Translations under genes and position numbers: made by a program
Source: Xanthobacteraceae bacterium
GTDB lineage: Bacteria > Pseudomonadota > Alphaproteobacteria > Rhizobiales > Xanthobacteraceae
DNA: 25,402 bases
Reading direction: 5' to 3'
Assembly (NCBI GenBank): GCA_030037185.1
Contig: JASHRR010000227.1
Location: 1 to 25,402 of the forward strand
The notes under the pieces: generated by a model
Database searches by the model: none
What the model saw: the letters and a program-made list of their open reading frames with translations, nothing else
What the model was told of the DNA's origin: nothing
Shown here: in pieces, positions 1-7,951 of the stretch
Layout: each line of letters begins with the position of its first letter
Numbering within the stretch: position 1 is the first letter of the stretch

Positions 1-1544
1 GTCCTGCGCGCGCCTACCACAGCATTCTGTTCCTTGACCCCAGCGATCGCGCTGCCGATGACGGAGTGGAAGCGCCTCATTTCTTCCCTGACCTTAATTG
101 CGATCAAATTGTCGATGCCGTTACGGCCGGTAGAGAGGAATACAACTTAAAGCCTTTCTTTTACGCCCCTCTACGCCGGGTCGACGCGATCAACTACCGT
201 CACGAGGTCATGCAAGATCTCGAAGATACGGCGATCCTTGAGCGAGTGCGTTCTTTCGCGCAACAAATGCGCAAGATGCGTGATTATCTCGATCATCTAC
301 AAAAGCTCTATTACAAGGAGCAAAAGCAGGCCTGGTTCTTGGATGCCATTGGCGTTTATTGCGACGCGATTAATGAATTTGCGACCGGCCTTTCCGATAC
401 GGCTATCAAATCGCGTGGTTTTTTAGGCTTTCGAGACTACGTGACGGATTACGCCCGTTCTTCTCCGTTCAACGCACTCTTGTTGAAGACAAATAAACTA
501 AAGGCTGACTTGGCGACGGTCAAGTATTGCGTGCTCATTAGAGGCGACAAGTTCACAGTGCTCAAATATGAGGACGAGCATGACTACAGCAAGGAGGTCG
601 ATGAGACGTTTGAAAAATTCAAGCAAGGCGCTGCCAAAGATTACAGGGTAAGATTTTCCGAGAACAACGATATGAATCACATCGAAGTAAAGATACTGGA
701 ATTCGTTGCCAACTTGCACCCCGAGGTGTTCCGTCCGCTTGAAGACTATTGCACTATGAACGCTAATTATCTCGACGAGGCGGTGGCGAATTTTGATCGC
801 GAGATCCAGTTTTACCTTGCATATCTCGAATACACCCAAGTTCTACTCCACGCCGGGTTAAGTTTTTGCTATCCACAGGTATCTGATACAAATAAACAAA
901 TCTACGATTACGACGGATTCGATATCGTTTTAGCGCACAAACTAGTCAAGCAAAATGACCATGTAATCTGCAACGATTTTTACTTGAGGACTAAGGACCG
1001 AATATTGGTCGTATCCGGGCCTAATCAGGGAGGTAAGACGACCTTCGCTCGCTCCTTAGGACAGTTACATTATCTAGCAAGTATTGGTTGTCCTGTTCCT
1101 GGCAGCAAAGCACAACTGTTACTTTTCGACAAGCTATTCACGCATTTTGAAAAAGAAGAGAAAGTCGAGAATCTCCGGGGCAAACTGGAAGATGATCTGC
1201 TGAGAATTCATTATATCATTGAGCGGGCCACGTCGCGGTCGATCATCATCATGAATGAAATCTTTACCTCGACGACGATTCAAGATGAGACCTTCTTGAG
1301 CAAGAAAGTGATGGACCAAATATCGGCGCTTGACGTAGTGTGCGTGTGGGTCACTTTCGTCGACGAACTGGCTTCCTACGGGCCCCAGACCGTCTCTATG
1401 GTCAGCACGGTCGATCCTGACAATCCCGCGTTGCGAACGTTCAAGATTGTGAGGCGGCCTGCGGATGGTCTCGCCTACGCGATGGCGATTGCTCAGAAAT
1501 ATCGGTTGACCCACGACGCGATCACGGAGCGGATCAAGTCATGA
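1..1544 (+). CDS. MutS-like ATPase, first of a tandem pair (5' end outside window)
   Basis: The reading frame is open from the left edge, so the GTG at 66 is an internal Val and the true start lies upstream. The visible part is about 513 residues. It has the MutS lever/clamp helical region followed by the ABC-type MutS ATPase domain. Walker A is GPNQGGKTTF (bases 1017-1046) and the Walker B region is SIIIMNEIFTST (about 1240-1275). MutS normally has Asp-Glu in Walker B; here it is Asn-Glu. No mismatch-recognition domain is visible, although the missing N-terminus is not in view. The family is related to mismatch-repair MutS, but its substrate is unknown. The stop overlaps the next start (ATGA at 1541), so the two are probably translationally coupled and may form a heterodimer (inference). 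By eye the gene is richer in A+T than its partner. Confidence 0.9.
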   Translation, partial: PARAYHSILFLDPSDRAADDGVEAPHFFPDLNCDQIVDAVTAGREEYNLKPFFYAPLRRVDAINYRHEVMQDLEDTAILERVRSFAQQMRKMRDYLDHLQKLYYKEQKQAWFLDAIGVYCDAINEFATGLSDTAIKSRGFLGFRDYVTDYARSSPFNALLLKTNKLKADLATVKYCVLIRGDKFTVLKYEDEHDYSKEVDETFEKFKQGAAKDYRVRFSENNDMNHIEVKILEFVANLHPEVFRPLEDYCTMNANYLDEAVANFDREIQFYLAYLEYTQVLLHAGLSFCYPQVSDTNKQIYDYDGFDIVLAHKLVKQNDHVICNDFYLRTKDRILVVSGPNQGGKTTFARSLGQLHYLASIGCPVPGSKAQLLLFDKLFTHFEKEEKVENLRGKLEDDLLRIHYIIERATSRSIIIMNEIFTSTTIQDETFLSKKVMDQISALDVVCVWVTFVDELASYGPQTVSMVSTVDPDNPALRTFKIVRRPADGLAYAMAIAQKYRLTHDAITERIKS

Positions 1545-3148
1545 AAGCGTTGCTGATGTACAGAGACCGGGATTTTGATTCCAGCCAGCTGTTGTCCCGG
1601 CGGGAGAGGGAGCTGCGTTATCGGAGCGATAAGCAAGAAGCCCTGCGGTTGGAACAGCTTTTGCCCTGGAATGAAGGCGCGATGAGGCAAGACCTCGGGC
1701 TGGATGCTGTGTTGGATGCGATGGCGCTCAACGATAATTTCCTGCTTGAGGCGGCAAAGGTTGCGCTCTTGTCTGGTGTAACCGATCTCAGCACGATTTT
1801 GTATCGCCAGTGTGTTCTCGTGGACTGTATCAACAATGCGCAGACCGTCAGGCATATGTATCAACTCGCTGTTGAAGCGATAAATGGGGCCAGGAAGGTC
1901 TATTGGAGCTCCTTTCTCCAATGCCCCACCAGCACACTTCAGAGCGGAGTGGAGACACTTCGGCTGTTTGTTGCGTTGTTGAGGAGGCTGAGGGCCGTCG
2001 CCGATCAACATGCGGAGAAATTCGAGTCAGAGGGTTTCTCGAGACTGTTTGCCATGTTGAAGGAGGAGCTCATCGACGACTATTTCGCGAGGGTCGAGTC
2101 ACATTTGAGTCGGCTCAAATTGCGGCGCGGCGTGCTGATCAGCGCAGAGCTGGGGAAAGGCAACAAGGGCAGAAGCTACGTCCTTCGCAAGCCGCACGAA
2201 GACAACCGAAGTTGGATGACGCGGCTTCTCGCTGAAAAGCCGCCCTCGTACACCTTCCAACTCCACCCTCGAGATGAGCCGGGCGCCCGCGCGCTGTCGG
2301 CGCTGAATGACAGAGGGGTTAATCTTGTTGCCAACGCACTCGCTCAGTCGACAGATCATATTCTCAGCTTCTTCCAAATGTTGCGGGCGGAACTGGCGTT
2401 TTACATCGGCTGTTTGAATTTGCGCGCGCGCCTTGAGCAATTGGCCGAACCGACATGCCTTCCCATGCCAGCACCAGTCGGCCAACGAAAGTTCTCCTCG
2501 ACTGGCCTGTACGATGTGTCGCTCGCCTTGAGCATGGGACGGAAGGTCGTCGGCAACAATGTCAATGCCGACGGCAAGGACATCATTGTCATCACCGGGG
2601 CCAATACGGGCGGCAAGTCGACGTTTCTGCGAAGCGTAGGTCTTGCGCACCTCATGATGCAGGCCGGCATGTTCGTGCCCGCCGAGTCTTTCTCGTCGGA
2701 AGTCTGCAATGGGCTTTTCACTCACTATAAGCGTGAAGAAGATACCGCAATGGAGAGTGGAAAATGGGACGAGGAACTCAGTCGGATGAGCGAGATTGTC
2801 GATCACCTCAAGCCTAATTCGATAGTCCTATTCAACGAATCGTTTGCGTCCACGAACGAAAGGGAAGGATCTGAAATCGCCCGTCAAATCGTCGGAGCGC
2901 TCTTGAATAAGCATGTCAAGGTGCTGTTCGTCACGCATTTATATCACTTTGCGCAAGCCGTTTTCGACCAGAAGATGGCCAACGCGACCTTCCTCAGGGC
3001 GGAGCGGCGCCCCGATGGAAGCCGGCCCTTCAAGTTGGCTGAAGCAAAGCCACTGCAAACAAGCTATGGCGAGGACCTCTATAGAGCAATCTTTGTCGGG
3101 GATGAAAAATGCCGGGATGCAAAGCAAGGGATTCAAGAGATGATCTAG
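1541..3148 (+). CDS. MutS-like ATPase, second of the tandem pair
   Basis: This is a 535-residue protein starting at the ATG that overlaps the previous stop. It opens with MKALLMYRDRDFD, a short N-terminus lacking the MutS mismatch-binding domain. A long helical core follows, then the ATPase domain with Walker A GANTGGKSTFLRS (residues 353-365). The Walker B/signature stretch SIVLFNESFAST is at about residues 427-438, again with Asn where MutS has Asp. A later VLFVTHLYHF stretch contains the conserved ATPase-domain histidine. It is a paralogue of the upstream gene and probably its ATPase partner, acting on nucleic acid in the cytoplasm. MutS genes are among the reported targets of crcB-motif (fluoride) RNAs. 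Any leader for this operon would lie left of the window. The function in fluoride or DNA stress is inference. Confidence 0.9.
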   Translation: MKALLMYRDRDFDSSQLLSRRERELRYRSDKQEALRLEQLLPWNEGAMRQDLGLDAVLDAMALNDNFLLEAAKVALLSGVTDLSTILYRQCVLVDCINNAQTVRHMYQLAVEAINGARKVYWSSFLQCPTSTLQSGVETLRLFVALLRRLRAVADQHAEKFESEGFSRLFAMLKEELIDDYFARVESHLSRLKLRRGVLISAELGKGNKGRSYVLRKPHEDNRSWMTRLLAEKPPSYTFQLHPRDEPGARALSALNDRGVNLVANALAQSTDHILSFFQMLRAELAFYIGCLNLRARLEQLAEPTCLPMPAPVGQRKFSSTGLYDVSLALSMGRKVVGNNVNADGKDIIVITGANTGGKSTFLRSVGLAHLMMQAGMFVPAESFSSEVCNGLFTHYKREEDTAMESGKWDEELSRMSEIVDHLKPNSIVLFNESFASTNEREGSEIARQIVGALLNKHVKVLFVTHLYHFAQAVFDQKMANATFLRAERRPDGSRPFKLAEAKPLQTSYGEDLYRAIFVGDEKCRDAKQGIQEMI

Positions 3149-3155
3149 GGTTTAA

Positions 3156-3268
3156 AACTTAATCGGACGCCTCGCCAGGCGTTACAACGAACTCGCGCGA
3201 AACTTCTTCTCCACGGTCTGTCTCGCCGCTTTTGTCTCGTTCTGGCTATAGCTGGTTGAGTCTGGATC
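3156..3268 (+). pseudogene. C-terminal remnant of an IS5-type transposase with probable IS end
   Basis: One frame reads GRLARRYNELARNFF, then a hydrophobic tail ending SFWL and a stop at about 3250. This is the kind of C-terminus seen in IS5-superfamily DDE transposases (R-Y-x-x-x-A-x-x-F-L then hydrophobic residues). The sequence after the stop, GAGTCTGGATCC, resembles the terminal repeat of such elements. It begins a few bases after the mutS-like stop, so an insertion beside the operon followed by deletion is likely. The recognition rests on a short motif only. Confidence 0.5.
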
Positions 3269-3269
3269 C

Positions 3270-4300
3270 TGCCATTCTAGTCATGATCGACCGTTCATAT
3301 GAAGGACCCAAATAGGACAGCAGAATCACAGTCAGGCCGCGCAGGCCTGTTCATGCTGGGATCGCCGATCTCGTGAAGCGGCATCGACAACTGGCGGGTA
3401 AGCCACCTTTATGATCGCGTTCTCCACCACCCGGGGGTTCTGGAAGCCTGATGAAATCTCGGCGAATGAACATTATCGGGTGTCGCCGAGCCCGTTTGCG
3501 GTGCTGCTGGCGGCGCTACGCGAACCACTGCTCGGCCATCTGCCCGCCGCCTCGACTGGGGCAGGCTGGAGCGGCTTGCAACGAGCCGATGGGGAGGAAC
3601 AGGAGGTCGAGGCCGTGCCCGAGGTTCAGTCGCTCCGAAATATCGCAATCCGGAAAATCCCAGTGAGACTTGGGCTGGGCGCGGACTAAAACGACGCTGA
3701 CTGGCAGCTGCGCTGAAATCCGGCAAGAAGCTTGAGGATTTCTGCATCGCTGCGTGGGAAACAAGCGCCGGGCAGCGCCCAAGAACGTCCGCCGGAAATA
3801 GCCTCGTTTGTCAGCAGCGGCCCTCTGATTGCGGAGTAAAATGGCGTTTCTTAAACGCAGCCCAAAGTCCCAAGTGGGCCAAAGCCAAAGACATCGCCGG
3901 CCGATCGGAACGGCCTCAGGCGCCCAGCTGGGAGGATCGAGAAGCTCGAGGTGAAATCGAGCCGTCTACCCTGACCAGCCCGGCGCGTAGGACGTAGTAC
4001 GTACGGAACATCGAAAAGCGGTTGCGGTCTGCACTCGGGACGTTCGCCGCAGGCTGCGGTATCTTCTGGTTCATGGGCAGCGCCATTATTGGAATTCTAT
4101 ACTCTCTCGCTGCCGGCGGTCGTAACATTCTGCATCGTCACTCAGGTCTTGGCCGTGCCGCTATTTATCTGGGTCGGTCGTCGCACCCCGACGAGCTAGT
4201 CCATCTGTCACGCAGGCAAAGGCAGGCGGCCTGAATCAGGCACGGAGATATCGTCAGCAGCAATGAAAACTTGGGCACCGGAGAGCTGGGTCTCGAGGCC
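3270..4300. other. Non-coding or decayed stretch
   Basis: No frame gives a recognisable protein. Several short open frames overlap on both strands, none with a convincing ribosome binding site. At about 4070-4190 the plus strand, read across a frame change, gives hydrophobic stretches (GCGIFWFMGSAIIGILYSLA, then AVVTFCIVTQVLAVPLFIWV). This may be a fragment of a membrane transporter that cannot be assigned. Confidence 0.4.
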
Positions 4301-4307
4301 GAGTCCG

Positions 4308-4734
4308 TCACTTCACCAGCAGCACTGGGCATTGAGGGAGCTGCAAAATCCGATTGGCTCGGCTCCCCCATCAGCCGCTCATATATGGCCGAACGGCCTC
4401 GTGATCCGATGACGAGCAAGTCGACCTTAAGCTCGGTTGCGAGCTCGATGATGTCACGTACCGGGTGTCGCGCGAGGATATGGGGGTGAAGCTCGACATG
4501 GTTTCGTTCCGCCGCGGTGCGGGCGCGTTGGAGAACTTTGTGGAAGCGTCGGGCTGCGGTGCCGGTTTCCTGTCGAATCTCTTCGATAAATTCGGGATAT
4601 AATCGATCTCTTCCACCCGGACCATGTGGATGATCAGAATTGTTCTGCCGCGCTATCGCGAGTGCTGCCCCGAATGCATGGAACGCTGGTTCGGAACCGC
4701 CATTGGCGTGCAGGATTTTGCGAGTGAGCGACAC
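4308..4734 (-). pseudogene. Universal stress protein (UspA family), frameshifted
   Basis: From a GTG at 4734 the minus strand reads SLTRKILHANGGSEPAFHAF, then FIEEIRQETGTAARRF, HPVRDIIELATELKVDLLVIG and SAIYERLMG, and ends CPVLLVK-stop at 4308. This order is that of a UspA domain, including the G-x(2)-G-x(9)-G-like nucleotide loop region. Three frame changes are needed: near 4630, near 4595 (which restores the frame), and near 4365, so that the authentic end lies in another frame. The nucleotide-loop region is also imperfect (GSRGRSAIY). It lies directly downstream of a minus-strand fluoride-riboswitch-like leader; uspA is a reported target of that RNA class. Probably once a fluoride-induced stress protein. 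Confidence 0.82.
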
Positions 4735-4847
4735 AGCACCAAGCTCCCGCGGTTGGCTAGCAATGCATCCGGAGCTGCCATTCGCGCCTGCAGCGGGGAC
4801 AATATGTTGTGAAGTGAACACCTGACAATTGTGCGGGGTTAGCCATC

Positions 4848-4870
4848 GCAGCGGATGATCACTCCGCTGC
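4848..4870 (-). promoter_or_regulatory. Hairpin in the leader of the uspA pseudogene; possible expression platform
   Basis: GCAGCGGA and TCCGCTGC form a perfect 8-bp stem with a 7-nt loop. In the minus-strand direction it comes 11 nt after the riboswitch-like aptamer and about 110 nt before the uspA pseudogene start. There is no U-run after it, so it is not a standard intrinsic terminator. A switch platform or a simple structural hairpin are both possible. Confidence 0.45.
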
Positions 4871-4881
4871 CCTTGCCAGAA

Positions 4882-4932
4882 GCAGCAGGAGTCATCAGCT
4901 TATTTGGCGGTTTCGGGGGACTCCCTTCCAGC
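4882..4932 (-). promoter_or_regulatory. Fluoride riboswitch (crcB motif), degenerate, ahead of the uspA pseudogene
   Basis: Read on the minus strand the order is GGAAGGGAGTCCCCC, then AAACCGCC, a 6-nt loop, then GCTGATGACTCCTGC. This matches the crcB-motif layout: a 5' GG..CC stem enclosing a GGAGT segment, an AACCGC joiner, a small hairpin, then GCTGATGACTCCT. GGAGT and ACTCC can pair. The 5' stem is weaker than in the copy at 5397. The class is established as a fluoride sensor; this copy is identified by pattern only. Confidence 0.72.
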
Positions 4933-5375
4933 GTTAATCATCAGTTTCATTGGGCACAAGAGCGGTTGCGAAGAATATGCCCTGCTCGCACTGCGGGTAC
5001 GTAGAGCCCGTTATTCTCTTCCTTCGGCGCTTCAGGGGAGATCGCCAATCGCGTGTTAACACGAGCCCAGCGATGATCACCAGCGCCGCCTCTCGTCGCG
5101 GTTTTGGGCCGGGTGAAAATGGACCACCTTTCCCTCACCCGCGGGCAAACGGGGGCCGGTGGTGGCGTGCGACCTGTTCTGAAGCCTATTGCTTCCAAGC
5201 ACTCTTCGCGTGCACGTTCCCAGGCCAGGCACTTGTCGATCCCTGCCCGCCCCGCCTTCATCAACCGGAGTGCGGCCGGCAGTATATTGAATTCCGCTCA
5301 CGGGAACGATTTTAGACCCCAACTGGTTGGGTAATGGTGCGCGAGCGCGCTCTGGCTTGCTTGTTGCGCGCCTGA
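4933..5375. other. Intergenic stretch between two divergent riboswitch-like leaders
   Basis: Short open frames on both strands show no recognisable domain or ribosome binding site. The stretch should carry the promoters for the minus-strand leader at 4932 and the plus-strand leader at 5397. No strong sigma-70 match is evident. Confidence 0.4.
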
Positions 5376-5389
5376 AGCTTATGTAAGCT
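5376..5389. promoter_or_regulatory. Perfect inverted repeat just upstream of the GTPase riboswitch
   Basis: AGCTTA-TG-TAAGCT is a perfect 6-bp inverted repeat with a 2-bp centre, seven bases before the riboswitch stem. It overlaps the place where a -10 box would be expected (TATGTA). It could be an operator or part of the promoter. A chance palindrome cannot be excluded. Confidence 0.35.
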
Positions 5390-5396
5390 GATCCTA

Positions 5397-5443
5397 GGGG
5401 ATGGAGTGCCCCCGTAAAACCGCCGCAAGGCTGATGGCTCCTA
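5397..5443 (+). promoter_or_regulatory. Fluoride riboswitch (crcB motif) ahead of the dynamin-like gene
   Basis: This is the best of three copies. GGGG-ATGGAGTGC-CCCC forms the 5' hairpin, followed by AAAACCGCC-GCAA-GGC (a stem with a GNRA tetraloop) and CTGATGGCTCCTAC. The GGAG in the first loop pairs with the late CTCC. The invariant pieces (GATGG, AACCGC, GCTGATG, CTCCTAC) agree with the known fluoride-sensing aptamer. A short ACCGC/GCGGT hairpin (5443-5462) follows. The GTPase start is about 135 nt downstream. By analogy it turns expression on when fluoride accumulates. Confidence 0.87.
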
Positions 5444-5579
5444 CCGCGTGATATCTGGCGGTTCGGGGCGTTCTTGCACCCGCATTCTCCCGAATCCGGA
5501 CGTCGCGCGCGCTGTGGCAGGAAGCCAAGAGAAGCGAGCGCGGGACGTGACGGCGCTAGGCGAAGCGAGGCAACGATCG

Positions 5580-7553
5580 ATGGGGACCTCTGTCAAAGAG
5601 GGCCGGGGTTCGGCCCAAGACGATCTGAATCTGCAAGGCAATGAGCGACCGATCGCATTGACTGAGTTCGTCAAGACGGACCGTTGCTCGGAAGTAACGA
5701 CAGACGATACCGACGGGAGGATCAAGCACACACGTTCCCTCTGCCTTTCTGCGTGTTTGGATCACGCAGCAGCCACCCTTAGAAATGCGCCTACGGAGAA
5801 CGCATCGCTCATTGCCCGATTTGACTCGCTGCGCGAACGTCTTCGGCACAGTCAGCTTCAGTTGGCCGTGCTTGGTCAATTCAAGCGCGGCAAGAGCACC
5901 TTCATCAACGCACTGCTCGGTGCTCCGCTCCTGCCAATGGCGGTCGTGCCGCTGACGGCGGTGCCCATCTTTATTTCGTGGCGCTCGTCGCCGTCTGTCT
6001 GTGTTCGTTTCGCCAACGATCGTCCCGCGGAGGAGTTCCCGGCGGATAACCCTGATGCAATTAGGGAATTTCTATTTGGCTTTGTCGCAGAGGAGGCAAA
6101 CCCGAAAAATGGGCTTCGCGTCGATCGCGTCGAGGTCTTTTATCCAGCACCCATACTTGCCGACAGTACTGTGTTGATTGACACCCCTGGCGTCGGTTCC
6201 ACCTTTCGCCACAATACCGAAGCGGCGCTCCAGGTTCTCGCGGAATGCGATGCGGCGGTCTTTGTCGTGTCGCCCGACCCGCCGATCACTGAAACCGAAC
6301 TCGACTATCTGCGCCACCTCGACTCGAAGGTGGCCAAGATTCTGTTCGTAATGAATAAAGCTGACTATGTGCGGCTTGAGGAGCGGGCGCGCCTCATCGA
6401 CTTCTTACGCGATGTATTGAAACAGAATGGTCTTTGGTCGTCGAGCTCGATTATTTACAGCGTCTCGGCGCGGGATGGGTTGGATGGCAAGCGTCTCGGC
6501 AATCGGAATGAAATCAACTCAAGTGGCCTTGGCGCAATCGAGGACTATCTGAGACATTATTTGGCCGCGGAGAAGACCGAAACGCTGACGCGGGCAATTT
6601 CAAGAAAGGCAGAAGACATTCTCGCCGAAACAGCGGCATCACTCGATCTGCGGATAAAGACACTTGAAATGCCGCTAGACGAGTTGTCTTCGAAGTCGAA
6701 GCTGTTCGAGCAGGCGCTGACGTCTATCGAAGGACAGAGACGGACAGTAGACGATCTCCTGGCCGGCGAGCAACGTCGCTTGCTCGTGGAGTTGAGGTCC
6801 CGAGCGGACAGACTGTATGAGGACGTGTGCGCCAAATTGTCGAAGGTCATTGATCGCGAACTCCCTGGAGCCTGGTCACCAAGGTGGATCGAGGGGGTAA
6901 AAAGTGTGCTTGGGGCTGCCATTGAGACAGTCTTTGATGCAGCTCGTGAGCGTTTCATTGAGTCTTTCGCGGCGGCGGCGAATTCTGCGTTTTCCGCTCA
7001 TGAGCGGCGTCTCGGAGAATTGATCAATGACGTACGAAGAGCTGCAGCCGACATCTTCGAGACCGAGTTCTACCGGAGTTCTGAGGACAGCTCGTTTGAA
7101 TTGACCGATGATCCCTATTGGGTGACTCGGCATGTTCAAGAAACATTGATGCCGGACCCAAGCAAGGTCATAGACCGTCTGCTGCCTTGGGAGCAGCGTC
7201 GAGCGCGCCTGCGCGCGCGCCTGATCAGACAAACGAACGAGCTGGTGCGACGTAATGTTGGCAATCTTCATTGGGCAATTCTTCAAAGCCTGAACGACAC
7301 TTTTCGGAAGGCCAGATCACAGTTCGAAGAGCGGCTCGACGATGCAATGAGCGCAACAAAGGCAGTGATCCTCGCAACATTGGAACGCCGACGTGCTCGG
7401 GCTTTTGAAGTTGAATCTGAGATCGTCCGTCTCGCCGCGCTCAAGGCGGCTTTAGTCGGCTATCACACCGAGATCACTGCGGCGGCGTGCCGCGACGGCG
7501 TATCTGGGGCGGAGGACCTGTGCTGCAGCGACATTTCGAGCGCAAGATGTTGA
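5580..7553 (+). CDS. Dynamin-like large GTPase under a fluoride riboswitch
   Basis: The protein is 657 residues from the ATG at 5580, chosen because GAGG lies about 10 nt upstream and because the frame before it runs back into the riboswitch. The G domain has the P-loop GQFKRGKST (99-107), switch Thr in VVPLTAVP, DTPG (201-204) and NKAD (259-262). A long helical region of about 370 residues follows, with many charged heptad-like stretches, as in bacterial dynamin-like proteins. Such proteins bind and remodel membranes with GTP hydrolysis. No transmembrane hairpin is obvious, so membrane contact is probably peripheral. Placement behind a fluoride riboswitch suggests a role in envelope repair or protection under fluoride stress (inference). 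A second riboswitch-like element starts 33 nt after the stop. Confidence 0.9.
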   Translation: MGTSVKEGRGSAQDDLNLQGNERPIALTEFVKTDRCSEVTTDDTDGRIKHTRSLCLSACLDHAAATLRNAPTENASLIARFDSLRERLRHSQLQLAVLGQFKRGKSTFINALLGAPLLPMAVVPLTAVPIFISWRSSPSVCVRFANDRPAEEFPADNPDAIREFLFGFVAEEANPKNGLRVDRVEVFYPAPILADSTVLIDTPGVGSTFRHNTEAALQVLAECDAAVFVVSPDPPITETELDYLRHLDSKVAKILFVMNKADYVRLEERARLIDFLRDVLKQNGLWSSSSIIYSVSARDGLDGKRLGNRNEINSSGLGAIEDYLRHYLAAEKTETLTRAISRKAEDILAETAASLDLRIKTLEMPLDELSSKSKLFEQALTSIEGQRRTVDDLLAGEQRRLLVELRSRADRLYEDVCAKLSKVIDRELPGAWSPRWIEGVKSVLGAAIETVFDAARERFIESFAAAANSAFSAHERRLGELINDVRRAAADIFETEFYRSSEDSSFELTDDPYWVTRHVQETLMPDPSKVIDRLLPWEQRRARLRARLIRQTNELVRRNVGNLHWAILQSLNDTFRKARSQFEERLDDAMSATKAVILATLERRRARAFEVESEIVRLAALKAALVGYHTEITAAACRDGVSGAEDLCCSDISSARC

Positions 7554-7585
7554 GCCGACAGGGCATCGCCCTCCTAAAAAACAGA

Positions 7586-7632
7586 GGGGATGGAGTACCG
7601 CCTAGAATGCCGCGAGGCTGATGACTCCTGGC
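7586..7632 (+). promoter_or_regulatory. Fluoride riboswitch (crcB motif), third copy
   Basis: GGGGATGGAGTACCGCC, then a GCC-GCGA-GGC stem with a GNRA loop, then TGATGACTCCTGG. The order and spacing match the copy at 5397. The 5' stem carries one mismatch (GGGG against CGCC) and the AACCGC joiner has drifted to AATGCCGC, so ligand binding may be weakened. It stands between the GTPase gene and a frameshifted small gene. Confidence 0.76.
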
Positions 7633-7733
7633 GTGGGGCGCCGCTGTGCGCGGTTGTAACGGAAAGGATCGGCATAGAAAAACCAAGAGCAAAGTCCACG
7701 GCGAGCGATTGGACCAACAAAAATTCTAACCGC

Positions 7734-7911
7734 ATGCGTGCCAGACCTCGGTACAAACCCGCCAAGAATCTTGGCACACGCGAGCCCGACTTGCTCATGC
7801 TTCTGGGCGAGCCCGAGGTCCGTCTCCTCATGCGGGGCCGATAGTGTCGACCAACACGAGATGCTGGAGACGTTTGACGTGATCAGAGTTGCAACTGCGA
7901 AGCAATTCTGA
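7734..7911 (+). pseudogene. Small conserved protein, frameshifted, behind riboswitch copy 3
   Basis: From the ATG at 7734 one frame reads RYKPAKNLGTREPDLLMLL, then EPEVRLLMR, and stops at 7844. A one-base frame change there gives the continuation ADSVDQHEMLETFDV and a natural stop at 7911. The joined product would be about 59 residues. I recall similar short proteins in rhizobia but know no function. An extra G in the GGGG run near 7835 is the simplest cause. Confidence 0.6.
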
Positions 7912-7951
7912 AACAAGCGAGACCAAGCCAACAGGAGAATCCATCGACCGA

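Noticed and set aside
66..1544. GTG at 66 as the start of the first mutS-like gene
   Set aside because: The frame is open to the window edge and the upstream residues (AYHSILFLDPSD) look like genuine protein of this family.
3167..3182. Perfect hairpin ACGCCT-CGCC-AGGCGT after the second mutS-like gene, as a terminator
   Set aside because: No U-run follows, and the bases encode the GRLARRY part of the transposase remnant, which explains the symmetry better.
4165..4821. Intact 218-residue minus-strand protein
   Set aside because: It is an open frame through a frameshifted UspA gene; both ends lie outside the UspA homology.
5448..5579. GTG at 5448 as the start of the GTPase
   Set aside because: It lies at the end of the riboswitch aptamer, has no ribosome binding site, and the added residues look non-coding.
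7566..7576. AGGGC-ATC-GCCCT hairpin as terminator of the GTPase gene
   Set aside because: Short stem followed by A-rich rather than T-rich sequence.
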